The notes beneath the pieces are model-generated. The model was not told where the DNA came from. It saw nothing but the letters and a program-made list of their open reading frames with translations, and searched no databases. From the NCBI GenBank assembly GCA_002293475.1, contig DBDG01000059.1:58523-122522 (forward strand): a DNA stretch of 64,000 nt. The letters run 5' to 3'. The DNA comes from Lachnospiraceae bacterium UBA938 (GTDB lineage: Bacteria; Bacillota; Clostridia; Lachnospirales; Lachnospiraceae). Of the stretch, positions 1 through 11,400 are shown in pieces. The position numbers and the translations under genes are program-made. How positions within the stretch are numbered: position 1 is the first letter of the stretch; each line of letters opens with the position of its first letter.

Positions 1-1632
1 ACGGCTACAGATATCGCAGTGGTTTATTATGTTCAGATGTTAATTGATGACACGGTAATGTCAAATACGAGCATAAATAATATAATTAACATATGCTTAT
101 ATTTAATAACAACTACTTTTTTGGGCATTTTAGTTAGATTTATTGTAAAGAAAGGTACAATGCTATTTGGGGTTTATGTAGTCAGGGATATCCGTCAGAG
201 TGCCTATCGCCATATAAGTATCATACCCGTTTCTGATCTAGAGAGGTTTCATACCGGTGATATTGTCTCAAGACTTACAAACGATATTTTTACTATTCAG
301 AATTTTCTCCAAAATGATTTTTACTATCTCATATATTATCCGCTCTTGATATTTTTTACCTTTGTCTATATGCTCATTATTAATTGGAAGCTTGTCTTGT
401 TTAGCTCCCTGCTTACTCCGATGATCCTCTTTTTGATTACGCTTTTAAGCAAACCGATAACGAAGTACACCAAATATATTCAAGAAAGCCTGGGCGATGC
501 CAATTCACTGGTTCGCGACAGCGTAGTGGGGGCTTCGGCAATAAAAACTTATAGCTTAAGCAGGTTCATGTCAGAAAAATATAAGGGGATTATGAAAGAA
601 TTATTACAAAAGAGTCTTTCGCTAGAAAAGCTCCGCAGTGTCCTAGCGCCTGCCAATGTCGTATTAAGATTGCTCCCCTTTGTGTTATGCCTGCTATATG
701 GCGGGTATTTAATGGTTCAGGGATCATTGGATATTGCTGGTTTTATCGCTTTTTTTCCGCTGCTTAATTACATGCTTCAGCCGACGGCCATGATACCTTA
801 TTATATTGGCAGTATCAGAGCAGTAACAGCGGTGACGGAGCACATTTTTGACATATTTGCCCTGCCGCATGAAAGGCAAGACGGAGGGAGTTTTTTGCTG
901 GACGGACATTCTGTTGTGTTAGAGTTCGATAAGGTTTCCTTCCAATACGGGGATCATGAAAAAGTCCTTGATAATTTAAGCTTTCAGTTAGAAACAGGAA
1001 AAACCATAGCTATCGTCGGTTTAAGCGGCAGCGGAAAAAGCACCATACTTAAACTGGGATGTGGGTTTTATGAGCCGACGGATGGACAGATCAGGCTAGG
1101 CGGGACATCCTATTCCGAATGGAACCTGAAAAAGGCAAGGGAGAATATCGCTGTGGTGTCACAGGATAATTATCTTTTTCACGCCAGCATAGCGGATAAT
1201 ATTTCCTGCGGCAGGCCTGAGACTGTCAGAGAGGACATCATAGAAGCGGCGCAAGCCGCCGGTGCCCATGAATTTATTGTTAAGCTGCCTAGCGGCTATG
1301 ACACTTTAGTAGGAGAAATGGGAACAGGAATCTCAGGAGGACAACGACAGAGAATCGCAATAGCAAGGGCTTTCCTGAAAAATGCCCCGATATTTTTCTT
1401 TGATGAACCGACATCAGCACTTGACACCCAGACAGAAGCTTCTGTGCACGATGCCCTTGTGAAGCTGAAAACAAAATACTCTGTACTTATTGTGACGCAC
1501 CGTTTGAGCACCGCGAAGCTGGCAGATGAGATCATCGTTCTGGACGGAGGGCGTATCGTACAGACCGGCTCACATGACCAGTTGCTGAAGGAAGAAGGGG
1601 CATATAAAGCACTTTACAGTTCCTTAAGCTAG
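1..1632 (+). CDS. ABC exporter half-transporter (permease-ATPase fusion), 5' end outside window
   Basis: Membrane export subunit with an N-terminal six-helix-type transmembrane region and a C-terminal ATPase. The frame is open to base 1 and a GTG at 19 is only the first possible start, so about 40-50 N-terminal residues, including the first helix, probably lie upstream of the window. Counting from the GTG, Walker A GLSGSGKST is at about residues 334-342, the signature is ISGGQRQR, Walker B is FFFDEPTSALD and the switch His is in VTHRLS, so the ATPase looks competent. It is followed after a short gap by a second half-transporter of the same type, and the pair probably works as a heterodimer. 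Being first in a unidirectional NRPS-PKS operon, export of the product or self-protection is the likely role (inference). Substrate cannot be read from sequence. Confidence 0.9.
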   Translation, partial: TATDIAVVYYVQMLIDDTVMSNTSINNIINICLYLITTTFLGILVRFIVKKGTMLFGVYVVRDIRQSAYRHISIIPVSDLERFHTGDIVSRLTNDIFTIQNFLQNDFYYLIYYPLLIFFTFVYMLIINWKLVLFSSLLTPMILFLITLLSKPITKYTKYIQESLGDANSLVRDSVVGASAIKTYSLSRFMSEKYKGIMKELLQKSLSLEKLRSVLAPANVVLRLLPFVLCLLYGGYLMVQGSLDIAGFIAFFPLLNYMLQPTAMIPYYIGSIRAVTAVTEHIFDIFALPHERQDGGSFLLDGHSVVLEFDKVSFQYGDHEKVLDNLSFQLETGKTIAIVGLSGSGKSTILKLGCGFYEPTDGQIRLGGTSYSEWNLKKARENIAVVSQDNYLFHASIADNISCGRPETVREDIIEAAQAAGAHEFIVKLPSGYDTLVGEMGTGISGGQRQRIAIARAFLKNAPIFFFDEPTSALDTQTEASVHDALVKLKTKYSVLIVTHRLSTAKLADEIIVLDGGRIVQTGSHDQLLKEEGAYKALYSSLS

Positions 1633-1683
1633 AGATTGATATTTGTTTAACTATAATACGTTGTGGCGCAGATGGGAGATGAG

Positions 1684-3420
1684 ATGGGAGAAATAAAAAA
1701 ACTGTTTTCTTTGATGGGGCGAAGAAAGTACGGATATTTGACAGGGATTCTTATAACCGCCTGTGCGGAGACAAGTATTTATATTGTGGTTTCTTTTGTG
1801 CTACGGGATATGTATAATGCCGGGGTGCGTACAGATATGGCGATCCTGATCCGAGCGGCCGGAATTATGGGGATAACAACAATTACTGTCAGCATTTTAT
1901 ATGGTATGTTCAGTTACATGTACAATGCTTCGGCCAGAAAGGCAATGGCTGAAATAAGGCTTAAGTCATATGTGACGGCAGGAAACCTCCCGGTTTCTTA
2001 TTTCGAGCAAAATCACAGTGGCGATGTTGTGTCCAGAATGACTAATGATATGCAACTTCTGGAGCAGATATACACCCTTCAGATTTACTCATTTGCCTAC
2101 ACAGTCATTTATGGAAGCGCCTCGGCAGTATTCATGCTACTGACTGACTGGCAGCTCTCTATATATTTTCTGGCAATGGGAGGGATATTGCTGGGGATAA
2201 ACGCCGGACTGGCAAAAGCACTGCGACGGCTAAGTAAAAAGATTCAGGAATTACAGAGCCGGCTGACTTCCGGGCTGTCAGATTTGCTATCTGGCCTGAA
2301 GATTGTCAGGATGTTCCATCTAGAAGTAATTACCTATAAGGAATATGAGGAGCTGAACCGGGAATCGGTTCGCTTGAATAAGAGACGTGCCAATAAAAAT
2401 GCCTTGATTGAGAGCACTAATTATTTCATGGGTACGGCCAGCTATGCCGGACTGGTTGCGGTGGGAGTTTTAATGGCGACATTGGGCAAGATTGAAGTGG
2501 ATAAGGTGATCGGTCTTACGCAATTGATGATGGGGGTCACTTTTATGTTTCAGCAACTAGGCAATGCCGTTGCCGGCTTGCAGAGCTCGCTGGCCGGGGC
2601 GAGGAGGGTGACGGAGCTGTTGAATGAGAAACCGGAACCGGAATCCTATCATAATCTGGTGATTTCCGAGCAGGCAGAGTACGCCTTGTCGGTGGAGCAT
2701 CTATATTTCAGCTATGATGGTTCTGCCAACATCCTTGAAGATATCAGCCTTAACGTAAAGGCTGGGGAGATGATTGCGATAGTAGGCAACAGCGGGAGTG
2801 GAAAAAGTACATTGATAAAGGTGCTGTTAGGGCTTTATGAAGCCGACAGCGGAATGATTACAGTCAAAAATAACGCTACTACGACTGGAACGATAAACAG
2901 GCTCAGAAGTTCGATGTCTTATGTATCGCAGGATGTCTGTCTGTTCAATGCCAGCATCAGGGAGAACGTAAGCTATGGAAGGTTCGATGCAAAGGATGCG
3001 GAAATCGAAGCAGTATGCCGGGCAGCACATGCCCATGATTTTATTGTAGAATTCGAAGAGGGTTATGACACGTCAGCAGGTGAAAACGGGTCAAGGCTGT
3101 CAGGCGGTCAGAAACAAAGAATTGCATTGGCTAGGGCTCTGTTAAAAGAAGCACCCATCATCCTGCTGGATGAAGCGACATCGGCATTGGATAATCAGAC
3201 AGAGCGGTATGTGCAGGAGTCGATGGTAGAACTGATAAAAGGGCGGACAGCGATAGTAGTAGCCCATCGGCTTTCGACGATAAAAAATGCGGATAGGATC
3301 TATGTTATGGATAAGGGCAGGATTGTTGAATGTGGCAGCCATGATGAACTGCTGCAGACTGGAGGAGTGTATGCCGGTCTCTACCATATTCAGAGGATAG
3401 AAAACAAGCTAAAGGAATAG
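1684..3420 (+). CDS. ABC exporter half-transporter (permease-ATPase fusion)
   Basis: Second permease-ATPase fusion, about 578 residues, the usual length for a half-transporter. The frame is open from a GTG at 1663, but ATG 1684 is preferred because a GGGAG Shine-Dalgarno (about 1674-1678) sits just before it. An N-terminal transmembrane region is followed by the ATPase: Walker A GNSGSGKST at about 368-376, signature LSGGQKQR, Walker B ILLDEATSALD, and VAHRLS. Both this and the upstream subunit keep the Walker B glutamate. It ends 10 bp before the NRPS start, so it is almost certainly co-transcribed with the biosynthetic genes and probably exports their product as a heterodimer with the preceding subunit (inference). 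Confidence 0.92.
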   Translation: MGEIKKLFSLMGRRKYGYLTGILITACAETSIYIVVSFVLRDMYNAGVRTDMAILIRAAGIMGITTITVSILYGMFSYMYNASARKAMAEIRLKSYVTAGNLPVSYFEQNHSGDVVSRMTNDMQLLEQIYTLQIYSFAYTVIYGSASAVFMLLTDWQLSIYFLAMGGILLGINAGLAKALRRLSKKIQELQSRLTSGLSDLLSGLKIVRMFHLEVITYKEYEELNRESVRLNKRRANKNALIESTNYFMGTASYAGLVAVGVLMATLGKIEVDKVIGLTQLMMGVTFMFQQLGNAVAGLQSSLAGARRVTELLNEKPEPESYHNLVISEQAEYALSVEHLYFSYDGSANILEDISLNVKAGEMIAIVGNSGSGKSTLIKVLLGLYEADSGMITVKNNATTTGTINRLRSSMSYVSQDVCLFNASIRENVSYGRFDAKDAEIEAVCRAAHAHDFIVEFEEGYDTSAGENGSRLSGGQKQRIALARALLKEAPIILLDEATSALDNQTERYVQESMVELIKGRTAIVVAHRLSTIKNADRIYVMDKGRIVECGSHDELLQTGGVYAGLYHIQRIENKLKE

Positions 3421-3430
3421 GGAAAAACAT

Positions 3431-6400
3431 ATGAAAATTACCAAAGAGCAGCTGTTTGGGCTGACACATGCACAAAAGCGGATATGGTACGGTGAGAAAC
3501 TGTATCCGGAATTACGGGATGAAATTATATGTCTTATTATTGCTTTTACAGTAGAGATATGTCCCGACTTATTAGCAGAGGCAGTAAATGCCTTGATCAG
3601 AAACAACCCCGATATGAGGTTAAGAATGCATTCCCAGGACGGGGAATGTATGCAGTATTATTCAGAATATCATGGTTATCAAGCAGAGGTTCTGGAATTT
3701 GCCGGGGTAGAAGCGGACAGACAGGCAGAACAGTATTTCAGTGACCTGTATGACCAGAAATTTGCGTTGTATCATTGTGATCTTTTTCATTTCTCCGTTT
3801 TAAAAATCAACAATTCCGTTAGGTTTTTTATTAAAATTCATCATTTAATCTCCGACAACTGTACCATTGCCCTTATTATGGATAAAGTATTGGGTTATTA
3901 CCGGACACTGAAAGCAGGGCAGAAGGTCCTGGAGCCTATCGGGGAGCAAGGCAGGTACCGGCAGTATTACCAGTGGGAACAAGAGTATCTGGTTTCTGAT
4001 AAGTATTCACAGAACAAAGAATATTGGAATAATAAATTCAAGACAGTTCCCGATGAATTAAGCATAGAACCGTTTAAGACATTAAACCGGCAGGATTACA
4101 GCTCGGCCAAGTCTAAATTTGTGATGCCCGTTGAATTTGTCGACAATATTAAAAGATTCTGCGGTAAATATGATACTACGGTTTACCGGGTTATTTTAGC
4201 AGCACTGTACATCTACATTTATAAGGCATCAAGCAGAGAAGATATCATTATTTCCACTCTGAAGCATAATAGAACGGAAGCAACCATGGATATATTGGGG
4301 ATGTTTGTATGCACGGTTCCGGTTCGCTTAGCAATAGATAAAGAAATGGATTTTCTGGCTGTTTTGCGCCTACTCAGAAAGGAATTGCGATTATGTGCAA
4401 AAAATCAAGACTATCCGTATGACCAGCTCATAAATGACCTCAGGGAGAATGGTGTAGACAACGGAAATTATCTTAATGATATCCAAGTGTCTTATCATAC
4501 GGCATATCCGGCAGAAATTGATTATGCGACATGGTACTTTAAAGGCGGCATTGCCAATGCAATTTATTTTACCATAAGCGACTGGGGGGATAACGGAATA
4601 CTGGACTTCGAGATCAATTATCGTACGTCGCTCTTTGACGAAGCAGCCATCAACAGAATATACCGCTGTATGTGCAGATTGATAGAGGAAGGAATCCGAT
4701 ATCCGGAACATAAGCTCGCACAGCTAGACATGCTCGGTGCCGAACAGACAAACAAGCTACTGTTTGAATTTAATGCCACTACGGCAGCTTATCCCGATCA
4801 GTCGACGATACATCAGCAGTTTGAAGCACAAGCCGAAAGAACTCCGGATCTGATTGCGGTTATTTATAAAGCAACAGCGCTGACTTATTCACAGCTGAAC
4901 GCTAGGACTAATCAATTGGCGCGGACACTTAGAAAAGCGGGGGTTAACCGAGACAGTATTATTGCGCTGCTGCTTAACCGGACAGAAGAAATGATAATAG
5001 CTATACTCGCCATCCTAAAAGCAGGCGGCGCATATCTACCGATAGATTCTAGCTATCCCCTTGATAGAATCAGCTATATGATCAAAGACTCAGGCGCGGA
5101 AATCATATTGACAAAGACGGATATGGCTGGGCTGTCTTACGCGGGAAAAGAAATATTTATTGACGATAACGTTTTTTATGATGCCGACCAGAGTAATCTG
5201 GCCAATATAAACAAAAGCTGTGATCTGGCATATATGATCTATACGTCCGGCTCTACCGGAAAACCCAAGGGAGTCATGATAGAACATCGGGCAGTTCTTA
5301 ATTTTGTTAAAGGAATGACGGACCGCATCGATTTTCATGAGAATAAGACCATTTTATCGTTAACCACCATTTCCTTTGATATTTTCGTGTTAGAGGCCCT
5401 GCTTCCCTTGATGACAGGAATGAAAACGGTTATTGCTGATGAAACGCAACAGTACGACCCTGTCCAAATGAACAGTCTGATTATCACAAATAATGTTGAT
5501 ATCATCCAGATGACACCGTCTCGCATGCAGCTGCTTTTAGCAAACGGACAGAATATCACCGGACTGAAAGACATTAAGGAAATACTGCTGGGCGGCGAGG
5601 CGGTTACGGAGAGCCTCATCAGAAGCTTAAGGCCGTTGACCGGCGCGAAGCTATACAATATGTACGGCCCCACGGAAACGACAGTCTGGTCATCGGTAAA
5701 AAGTATTGAGAAGAATGACGAGATTACAATCGGAAAACCTATTGCCAATACCCGTATTTATATTGTAAATAAGCATAACGAGCTTGTGCCGGCCGGGGTT
5801 ATAGGAGAAATCTGTATCGCTGGGACCGGAGTTGCCAGGGGATATCATAACCGAGAAGAGCTTAACCGAGAAAAGTTTGTTAAAATCCCCGCCGGCTTTA
5901 GTAAGGACGGTGGCGGGCATGAGATTATGTATCGAACCGGGGATCTGGGGTGGTGGCGGCCGGACGGTGACATAGAATTCGTGGGAAGAATAGATACACA
6001 AGTCAAGCTTAGGGGATACCGGATCGAACTGGAAGAGATAGAGAGGGCTGCTATGGAACACGGGTCGATTACTAAATGTGCGGCTATCGTGAAAGAGAAT
6101 AACAAGGGGCATCAATATCTTGTCCTGTATTATGCGGCCGGGGAAACTATTGCCGCCCAAGAGCTTGATCGCTTTTTGAAAGATAAGCTGCCTCATTACA
6201 TGATACCGGGCGATTTTATCTGGATGAAAGAATTACCGATGACACCCAACGGCAAGCTCAACAGGCAAGCGTTACCGGAATCGACTTTGCCGGCAGAGCC
6301 AGTAAGCAATACATTCATAGATCCCGAAACTAGGTATGAAAAGCAGGTACTTGATATCTGGAAAAAAGTACTGGATAAGGATGCCATTGATATTCATGAG

Positions 6401-7177
6401 AATTTTTTTGAAACTGGCGGGAATTCATTCTTTTTGATTATGATGCATTCACTGCTGGATGAAAAGTATCCCGGAAAGGTCAAGATCGCGGATATTTTTG
6501 ATCATCCGACTATTTACCGACTGGCAGCTTATATTGAGAAGCAGGCAGATAGCATTGACAAAAACGGCATTATAGATAAAATCCTTACTCTGAAGCTTCC
6601 TAGGAAATACTTTGCGGAAGACAAAGATGGCCATGAAGGCGGCTCGCTGCATGTAAAGCTGGATTCTTCCTTACACAATGAGATAATCGGCATATGCCGA
6701 TCAAACAATATAGAATCAGAGTATTTCATGTTGGGAATGTATCTTTATCTTTTGGCGGAAGTTTCTCAGAATGATATCGTATCGGTTCAGGCTGTCAGCA
6801 GCGATTCGGCCAGTATGCGGCAGATAAATGTTAATTTTGCTGATGTTTCCAAGTTGGAAGCTTTGTTCTGTCAAGTAAAGGATAGCTGCAGCCCCACCGG
6901 AGATGGATTGAAATATAAGCTGGAAAATCTCAATTATCTGGCGCTCATAAAGGAGCCGAATACGATCCTGCCAGTATTTAGCTACAATAAGGAAGAAGTT
7001 TATATCAAGAGAGCAATGTATGACCTTATGCTTTCGATAAAGTGTACGGAAGATGGCATGGAGTTTTATGTAGACAGCATTAACAATAGAATTAACCAAA
7101 GAACAATGAAAGCGCTGGCAGCAGGATATGTAGACCTGTTATACGCTTACGTTAAACAAACTAAAGTCAAGATTTAA
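3431..7177 (+). CDS. Nonribosomal peptide synthetase, C-A(Gly)-PCP plus C-terminal half condensation domain
   Basis: 1248 residues. A condensation domain (about 5-440) carries HHLISDN at 137-143, the HHxxxDG motif with Asn for Gly. An adenylation domain (about 460-950) has YTSGSTGKPKG at 604-614. Reading specificity residues by alignment to GrsA from memory gives D-I-L-Q-L-G-M-V-W-K, which closely matches published glycine codes. A peptidyl carrier (about 965-1040) has GGNSF with the phosphopantetheine Ser at 999. The last about 200 residues resemble only the C-terminal lobe of a condensation domain, with no HHxxxDG half. The leading C domain implies an upstream donor, either another module outside the window or an acyl starter. 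The carrier should hand (acyl-)glycine to the first KS of the PKS two genes downstream. ATG 3431 follows the exporter by 10 bp. Confidence 0.93.
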   Translation: MKITKEQLFGLTHAQKRIWYGEKLYPELRDEIICLIIAFTVEICPDLLAEAVNALIRNNPDMRLRMHSQDGECMQYYSEYHGYQAEVLEFAGVEADRQAEQYFSDLYDQKFALYHCDLFHFSVLKINNSVRFFIKIHHLISDNCTIALIMDKVLGYYRTLKAGQKVLEPIGEQGRYRQYYQWEQEYLVSDKYSQNKEYWNNKFKTVPDELSIEPFKTLNRQDYSSAKSKFVMPVEFVDNIKRFCGKYDTTVYRVILAALYIYIYKASSREDIIISTLKHNRTEATMDILGMFVCTVPVRLAIDKEMDFLAVLRLLRKELRLCAKNQDYPYDQLINDLRENGVDNGNYLNDIQVSYHTAYPAEIDYATWYFKGGIANAIYFTISDWGDNGILDFEINYRTSLFDEAAINRIYRCMCRLIEEGIRYPEHKLAQLDMLGAEQTNKLLFEFNATTAAYPDQSTIHQQFEAQAERTPDLIAVIYKATALTYSQLNARTNQLARTLRKAGVNRDSIIALLLNRTEEMIIAILAILKAGGAYLPIDSSYPLDRISYMIKDSGAEIILTKTDMAGLSYAGKEIFIDDNVFYDADQSNLANINKSCDLAYMIYTSGSTGKPKGVMIEHRAVLNFVKGMTDRIDFHENKTILSLTTISFDIFVLEALLPLMTGMKTVIADETQQYDPVQMNSLIITNNVDIIQMTPSRMQLLLANGQNITGLKDIKEILLGGEAVTESLIRSLRPLTGAKLYNMYGPTETTVWSSVKSIEKNDEITIGKPIANTRIYIVNKHNELVPAGVIGEICIAGTGVARGYHNREELNREKFVKIPAGFSKDGGGHEIMYRTGDLGWWRPDGDIEFVGRIDTQVKLRGYRIELEEIERAAMEHGSITKCAAIVKENNKGHQYLVLYYAAGETIAAQELDRFLKDKLPHYMIPGDFIWMKELPMTPNGKLNRQALPESTLPAEPVSNTFIDPETRYEKQVLDIWKKVLDKDAIDIHENFFETGGNSFFLIMMHSLLDEKYPGKVKIADIFDHPTIYRLAAYIEKQADSIDKNGIIDKILTLKLPRKYFAEDKDGHEGGSLHVKLDSSLHNEIIGICRSNNIESEYFMLGMYLYLLAEVSQNDIVSVQAVSSDSASMRQINVNFADVSKLEALFCQVKDSCSPTGDGLKYKLENLNYLALIKEPNTILPVFSYNKEEVYIKRAMYDLMLSIKCTEDGMEFYVDSINNRINQRTMKALAAGYVDLLYAYVKQTKVKI

Positions 7178-7189
7178 AGGAGGATTGTC

Positions 7190-8470
7190 ATGAGTAAGAT
7201 TGCTTTTATGTATCCAGGGCAGGGGTCACAGTACGTCGGAATGGGGAAGTCTTTATGGGAGAATTTTTCACTGGTTAAAGAAATATATGAGGAAGCGGAA
7301 AATATACTGGGTTTCGGGCTGAAGCAGCTTTGTTTTGAAGGGAGCATGGAAGAACTGTCGCAGACGGAGAATACTCAGCCGGCTATATTCGTGGCAAGCT
7401 ATGCGGCATACCGGGTGCTGACGGCGGAAACGGGCATACGGCCGCTCTTAAGTGCCGGCCATAGCTTGGGGGAGATCACGGCGCTGACTTGTGCCGAGGC
7501 AATCCGTTTCCCAGACGCGGTCAGGATCATAAGGGAGAGAGGGAGGCTGATGCAGGAAGCGGCAGCGGCCGAAAGCGGGATCATGGTTGCTATATCCGGA
7601 GTGGATAAAACAACCATCAAAGAAGAATGTGAAAAGGCCAGCCGGCCGGGTGATATTGTAGCTATATCCAACTATAACTCACCGATGCAGGTTGTCATAT
7701 CAGGAAACCGCGATGCTGTGGAAAGGTTATGTGCAAAGATGAAAGAGCTTGACGGCAGGACGGTTCAATTGAAAGTAAGCGCCCCCTTTCATAGCCCGAT
7801 TATGGCTCCCGCCGCCGCCGCACTGGAAGCAGTCCTCCAGGATTATCGCTACGCAGAACCGAAATTTGACGTGGTCTCCAATGTAGATGCTAGAACCTAT
7901 GCCGGAGCCCATGAAATAATTCCCCGGCTTAAAGAACAGATGGTGAAACCGGTTAGATGGCAGGAATCCATGAAGTATTTCCGCCGGCTGGAGATTGATA
8001 CGGCGATTGAAATCGGACCGCATAATGTCTTAAAAAAACTGATGGTTCAGAATATACATTCGGTCAATACATTTTCTTGTGAAAAAGAGAAGGATATATC
8101 GGAGCTAAAGAACAGGCTTGGCACGGCGCCGGAGCAAGAGCCGCCTGCCCGCCCGGAGCTTTCGGTGGTTACCAAGTGTATGGCAGTTGCTGTCTGTACC
8201 AAAAACCGTAATTGGAATAATAATGAATATGAACAGGGAGTGATACGCCCATATAACAGGGTCCAAAAGATCCAGGAGAGAATTCAAAATGAGGGACGGC
8301 AGCCGGACATTGCGGAAATGAAAGAGGCTATCAATATGCTGATAAGTGTGTTTAATACAAAGAAGACACCCGTCCAGGAGCAGAACATCCGCTTTCAACA
8401 GATTTACGAACAAACAGGAACAAAGGAACTATTTCGCGAATTGGGTTTGATATCGGCCAAAGCAATCTAA
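7190..8470 (+). CDS. Free-standing malonyl-CoA:ACP acyltransferase (trans-AT) with C-terminal extension
   Basis: Loads malonyl units onto carrier proteins in trans. Residues 1-290 are a FabD-type acyltransferase: PGQGSQ near the N-terminus, nucleophile Ser92 in GHSLGE, Arg117 (the malonate carboxylate-binding position of FabD) and catalytic His201 in APFHSP, all favouring malonyl. Because the following PKS has no AT domains in either module, this protein is the obvious AT for the line. Residues about 300-426 form an extension absent from housekeeping FabD. It is Lys/Gln-rich and predicted helical, and resembles in layout the tail of FenF-type acyltransferases of mycosubtilin-like clusters (from memory). 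An AAAGGAGG ribosome binding site precedes ATG 7190, and the gene lies 12 bp after the NRPS and 16 bp before the PKS. Confidence 0.93.
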   Translation: MSKIAFMYPGQGSQYVGMGKSLWENFSLVKEIYEEAENILGFGLKQLCFEGSMEELSQTENTQPAIFVASYAAYRVLTAETGIRPLLSAGHSLGEITALTCAEAIRFPDAVRIIRERGRLMQEAAAAESGIMVAISGVDKTTIKEECEKASRPGDIVAISNYNSPMQVVISGNRDAVERLCAKMKELDGRTVQLKVSAPFHSPIMAPAAAALEAVLQDYRYAEPKFDVVSNVDARTYAGAHEIIPRLKEQMVKPVRWQESMKYFRRLEIDTAIEIGPHNVLKKLMVQNIHSVNTFSCEKEKDISELKNRLGTAPEQEPPARPELSVVTKCMAVAVCTKNRNWNNNEYEQGVIRPYNRVQKIQERIQNEGRQPDIAEMKEAINMLISVFNTKKTPVQEQNIRFQQIYEQTGTKELFRELGLISAKAI

Positions 8471-8486
8471 GTGAAAGGGGTGCGGT

Positions 8487-11400
8487 ATGCAGAAATTAAT
8501 TGATTTTAAATATATTGATATTGAAGAAGGTAAGGACTGGGACAGACTCCCCGAAACCGACCGGAAAAATATTGCGGTAATCGGCCTGTCGGCAAAATTA
8601 GGAGGAACTAAGAATAAGGAGGACCTCTGGAGAATGTTGGCAGACGGCAAAGATGCCATAAAGCCCTTTCCGGAGCAAAGAAGGCAGGATGTAAACCGTT
8701 ATCTGAATTCTTTGCGGTTATATCCAGACAAGATAGACTATCACCATGGGGCATACATGGAAGAAATAGATAAATTTGACTATAAGTTTTTTAAGATTTC
8801 TAAAAAGGAAGCCGACCTGATGGAGCCGAATCAGAGAGCATTCTTAGAAACGGCATGGGAAGCAGTCGAGGACGCCGGTTATGGGGGAGCGCAGTTATCC
8901 GGCAAAAACATAGGTGTCTTCTTAGGATATAGTTCTGACTTCGGCGAAGAGTATAAAAAGATAGTCCAGATGATGGATCCGGCCAGTGCAAAACTGGCTG
9001 CTACCGGGAACATCAAATCGATTATTTCAAGCAGAATCTCTTATTTATTAGACCTGCACGGTCCCAGTGTGATGATTGACACAGCCTGCTCCTCTAGTCT
9101 TGTGGCGATTCATGAGGCCTGCCGCTCGATCAGGAACGGGGAATGTGAGGCGGCGATTGCCGGCGGCGTCAAGATTCTGATGATACCGGGAACAGCAGAG
9201 AGCTGTGCTGAAGCAGGAATCCATATTATAAGCGATATTTTGTCTTCAGACGGAAAGACGAGGACATTTGACGACAATTCGGACGGTACCATGCTGGGAG
9301 AGGGAACAGCAGCCGTTTTGCTTAAGCCTCTGAACCGGGCTATCGTGGATAAAGACCATATATATGCTGTTATCAAAGGCAGTGCCATCAATCAGGATGG
9401 CGGTTCAATTGGGATCACGGCACCCAATTCAGCGGCCCAGGAAGAGGTGATCTGCAAAGCATGGAGGGATTCGGACATTGCCGTGGACACTATTTCCTAT
9501 ATCGAGGCACACGGAACGGGAACAAGGCTAGGGGATAGCGTGGAGATTAACGGATTAGAAAGGGCATTCCGTAAGCACACTGATAAAAAGCAGTTCTGCG
9601 CAATCAGTTCCATTAAGACAAATATCGGACATCTGGACTGTACTGCCGGAATATCCGGTTTTACCAAAGCCATTCTTTCTTTACACAAGAAAAAGCTGCC
9701 GCCCAGTCTTAATTTTACTTGCCCGAACAGAAACATCCCGCTTGTGGATTCCCCAGTATTCATCAATGACAGCCTGACTGACTGGGATACCGGAGACATT
9801 CCCAGAAGATGCGGGGTAAGCTCATTTGGACTCAGCGGCACCAATTGCCATATTATCCTGGAAGAGGCTCCGGTTATGGAAGTAACGGAAGTAAGTAAGG
9901 GAATTAAGAGGACAAACCTGTTTGTTCTATCCGCGCAAGACCCCCATTCCCTAAAGGCAATGGTAATAAAATATATTGATTATTTCTATACCGATAACCC
10001 GGCTTCCATAAACGACATATGCTACACTGCCAGCATAGGCAGAGGGCATTACCGGTACCGCTTGGCCATACCGGTAAAGAGTATTGAAGAGTTAGAATGT
10101 AAGCTGGTTTTACTGCAATCCAATAACTTCCAATATGATAAGGTAAAGGACGTGTATTATGGAGAACACATAGTAGTAAGCCAGGCTAAGGAGGACAAGG
10201 AACAAGGCGACATCACCGCGGAAGAAAAGCGCAGTCTTACGGCACAGGCTAATTCCTTGATACAATATTTTATCACAGGCCGGACAACTGCTGAACAATA
10301 TAATAATCTAGCGAACTGCTATATCAGAGGGGCTGATATAGCATGGGAAACATTGTATCATGCCGGAAGCTATCGGAGAGTAAACCTGCCGACCTATGCG
10401 TTTTTAGAAACCAGATGCTGGGTAGAGGATAACGGTAATAAAATTAATACGATGCCCCAAAAGACTGATTCAATAAGTCCGTTGATTGATACCCGTCTGG
10501 CCAAGACCTTGAGCCAGGAGATTTACACGACCTGTTTTAGGGTAGAGCGGCAGTGGGTTTTACGGGAGCATAAAGTGTTCGGCAAATATGTTGTTCCCGG
10601 GACGGCCTATATTGAAATGCTAAGGACAGTACTGGATAAAGGGAGCAGTGCCCAGCATGTGATGATACGGGATCTCAAATTTACCGCCGCACTTGCGTTG
10701 GAAGAAGCTGAAGAAAGAGAAGCCCATCTGCTCATCCGGGATCTAGGTGACCACATAGAATATGAGATTGCCAGCAAGAGTGAAAAGTCGGATGAATGGG
10801 TGATACATGTGAGCGGGGAAGCTGTATATGTTACCGAAGCAGGGGAAGAGGCATGGGATCTTACGGAACTCCTTTCCCGGTTTACCAAAACCGATGCCCT
10901 GACGTACCGGCAGTTCCCGGATAACCCGATTCAAACCGGAGCCAGATGGGATACCTATGGTCAGATATTCCATAAGGCAGATGAATACGTTTCCCATATT
11001 AAGCTTGCGGAAAGCTACCACGAGGATCTGCAGGAGTACTTTATCCATCCTTCCATGATGGATTGTGCGGTCAATACGGCCAATGCGTTTATCGGAGACG
11101 GATATTACCTGCCATTTTCCTATAAGAAACTAATAATATATGGTGCGACTCCGCCGTCTTTTTATTGTCATCTTAAACGGAAGGATAAGCACAATAGTGA
11201 TGAAACGGCAACCTTTGATATTGTATTTCTGGATATGGAAGGCAAAGTTTTATTGAAAGCAGAAGAATATGTCATCAAGAAAGTCAGAGATTCCATCAAA
11301 GAAAACCGCGCAGACAGTTATTATCGGACCGCATGGGTCAAGAAGCCGGCAACTGAGCTAAGAGCCGGCTTGGCGACCGGACGCGTGCTGGTATTCACCA

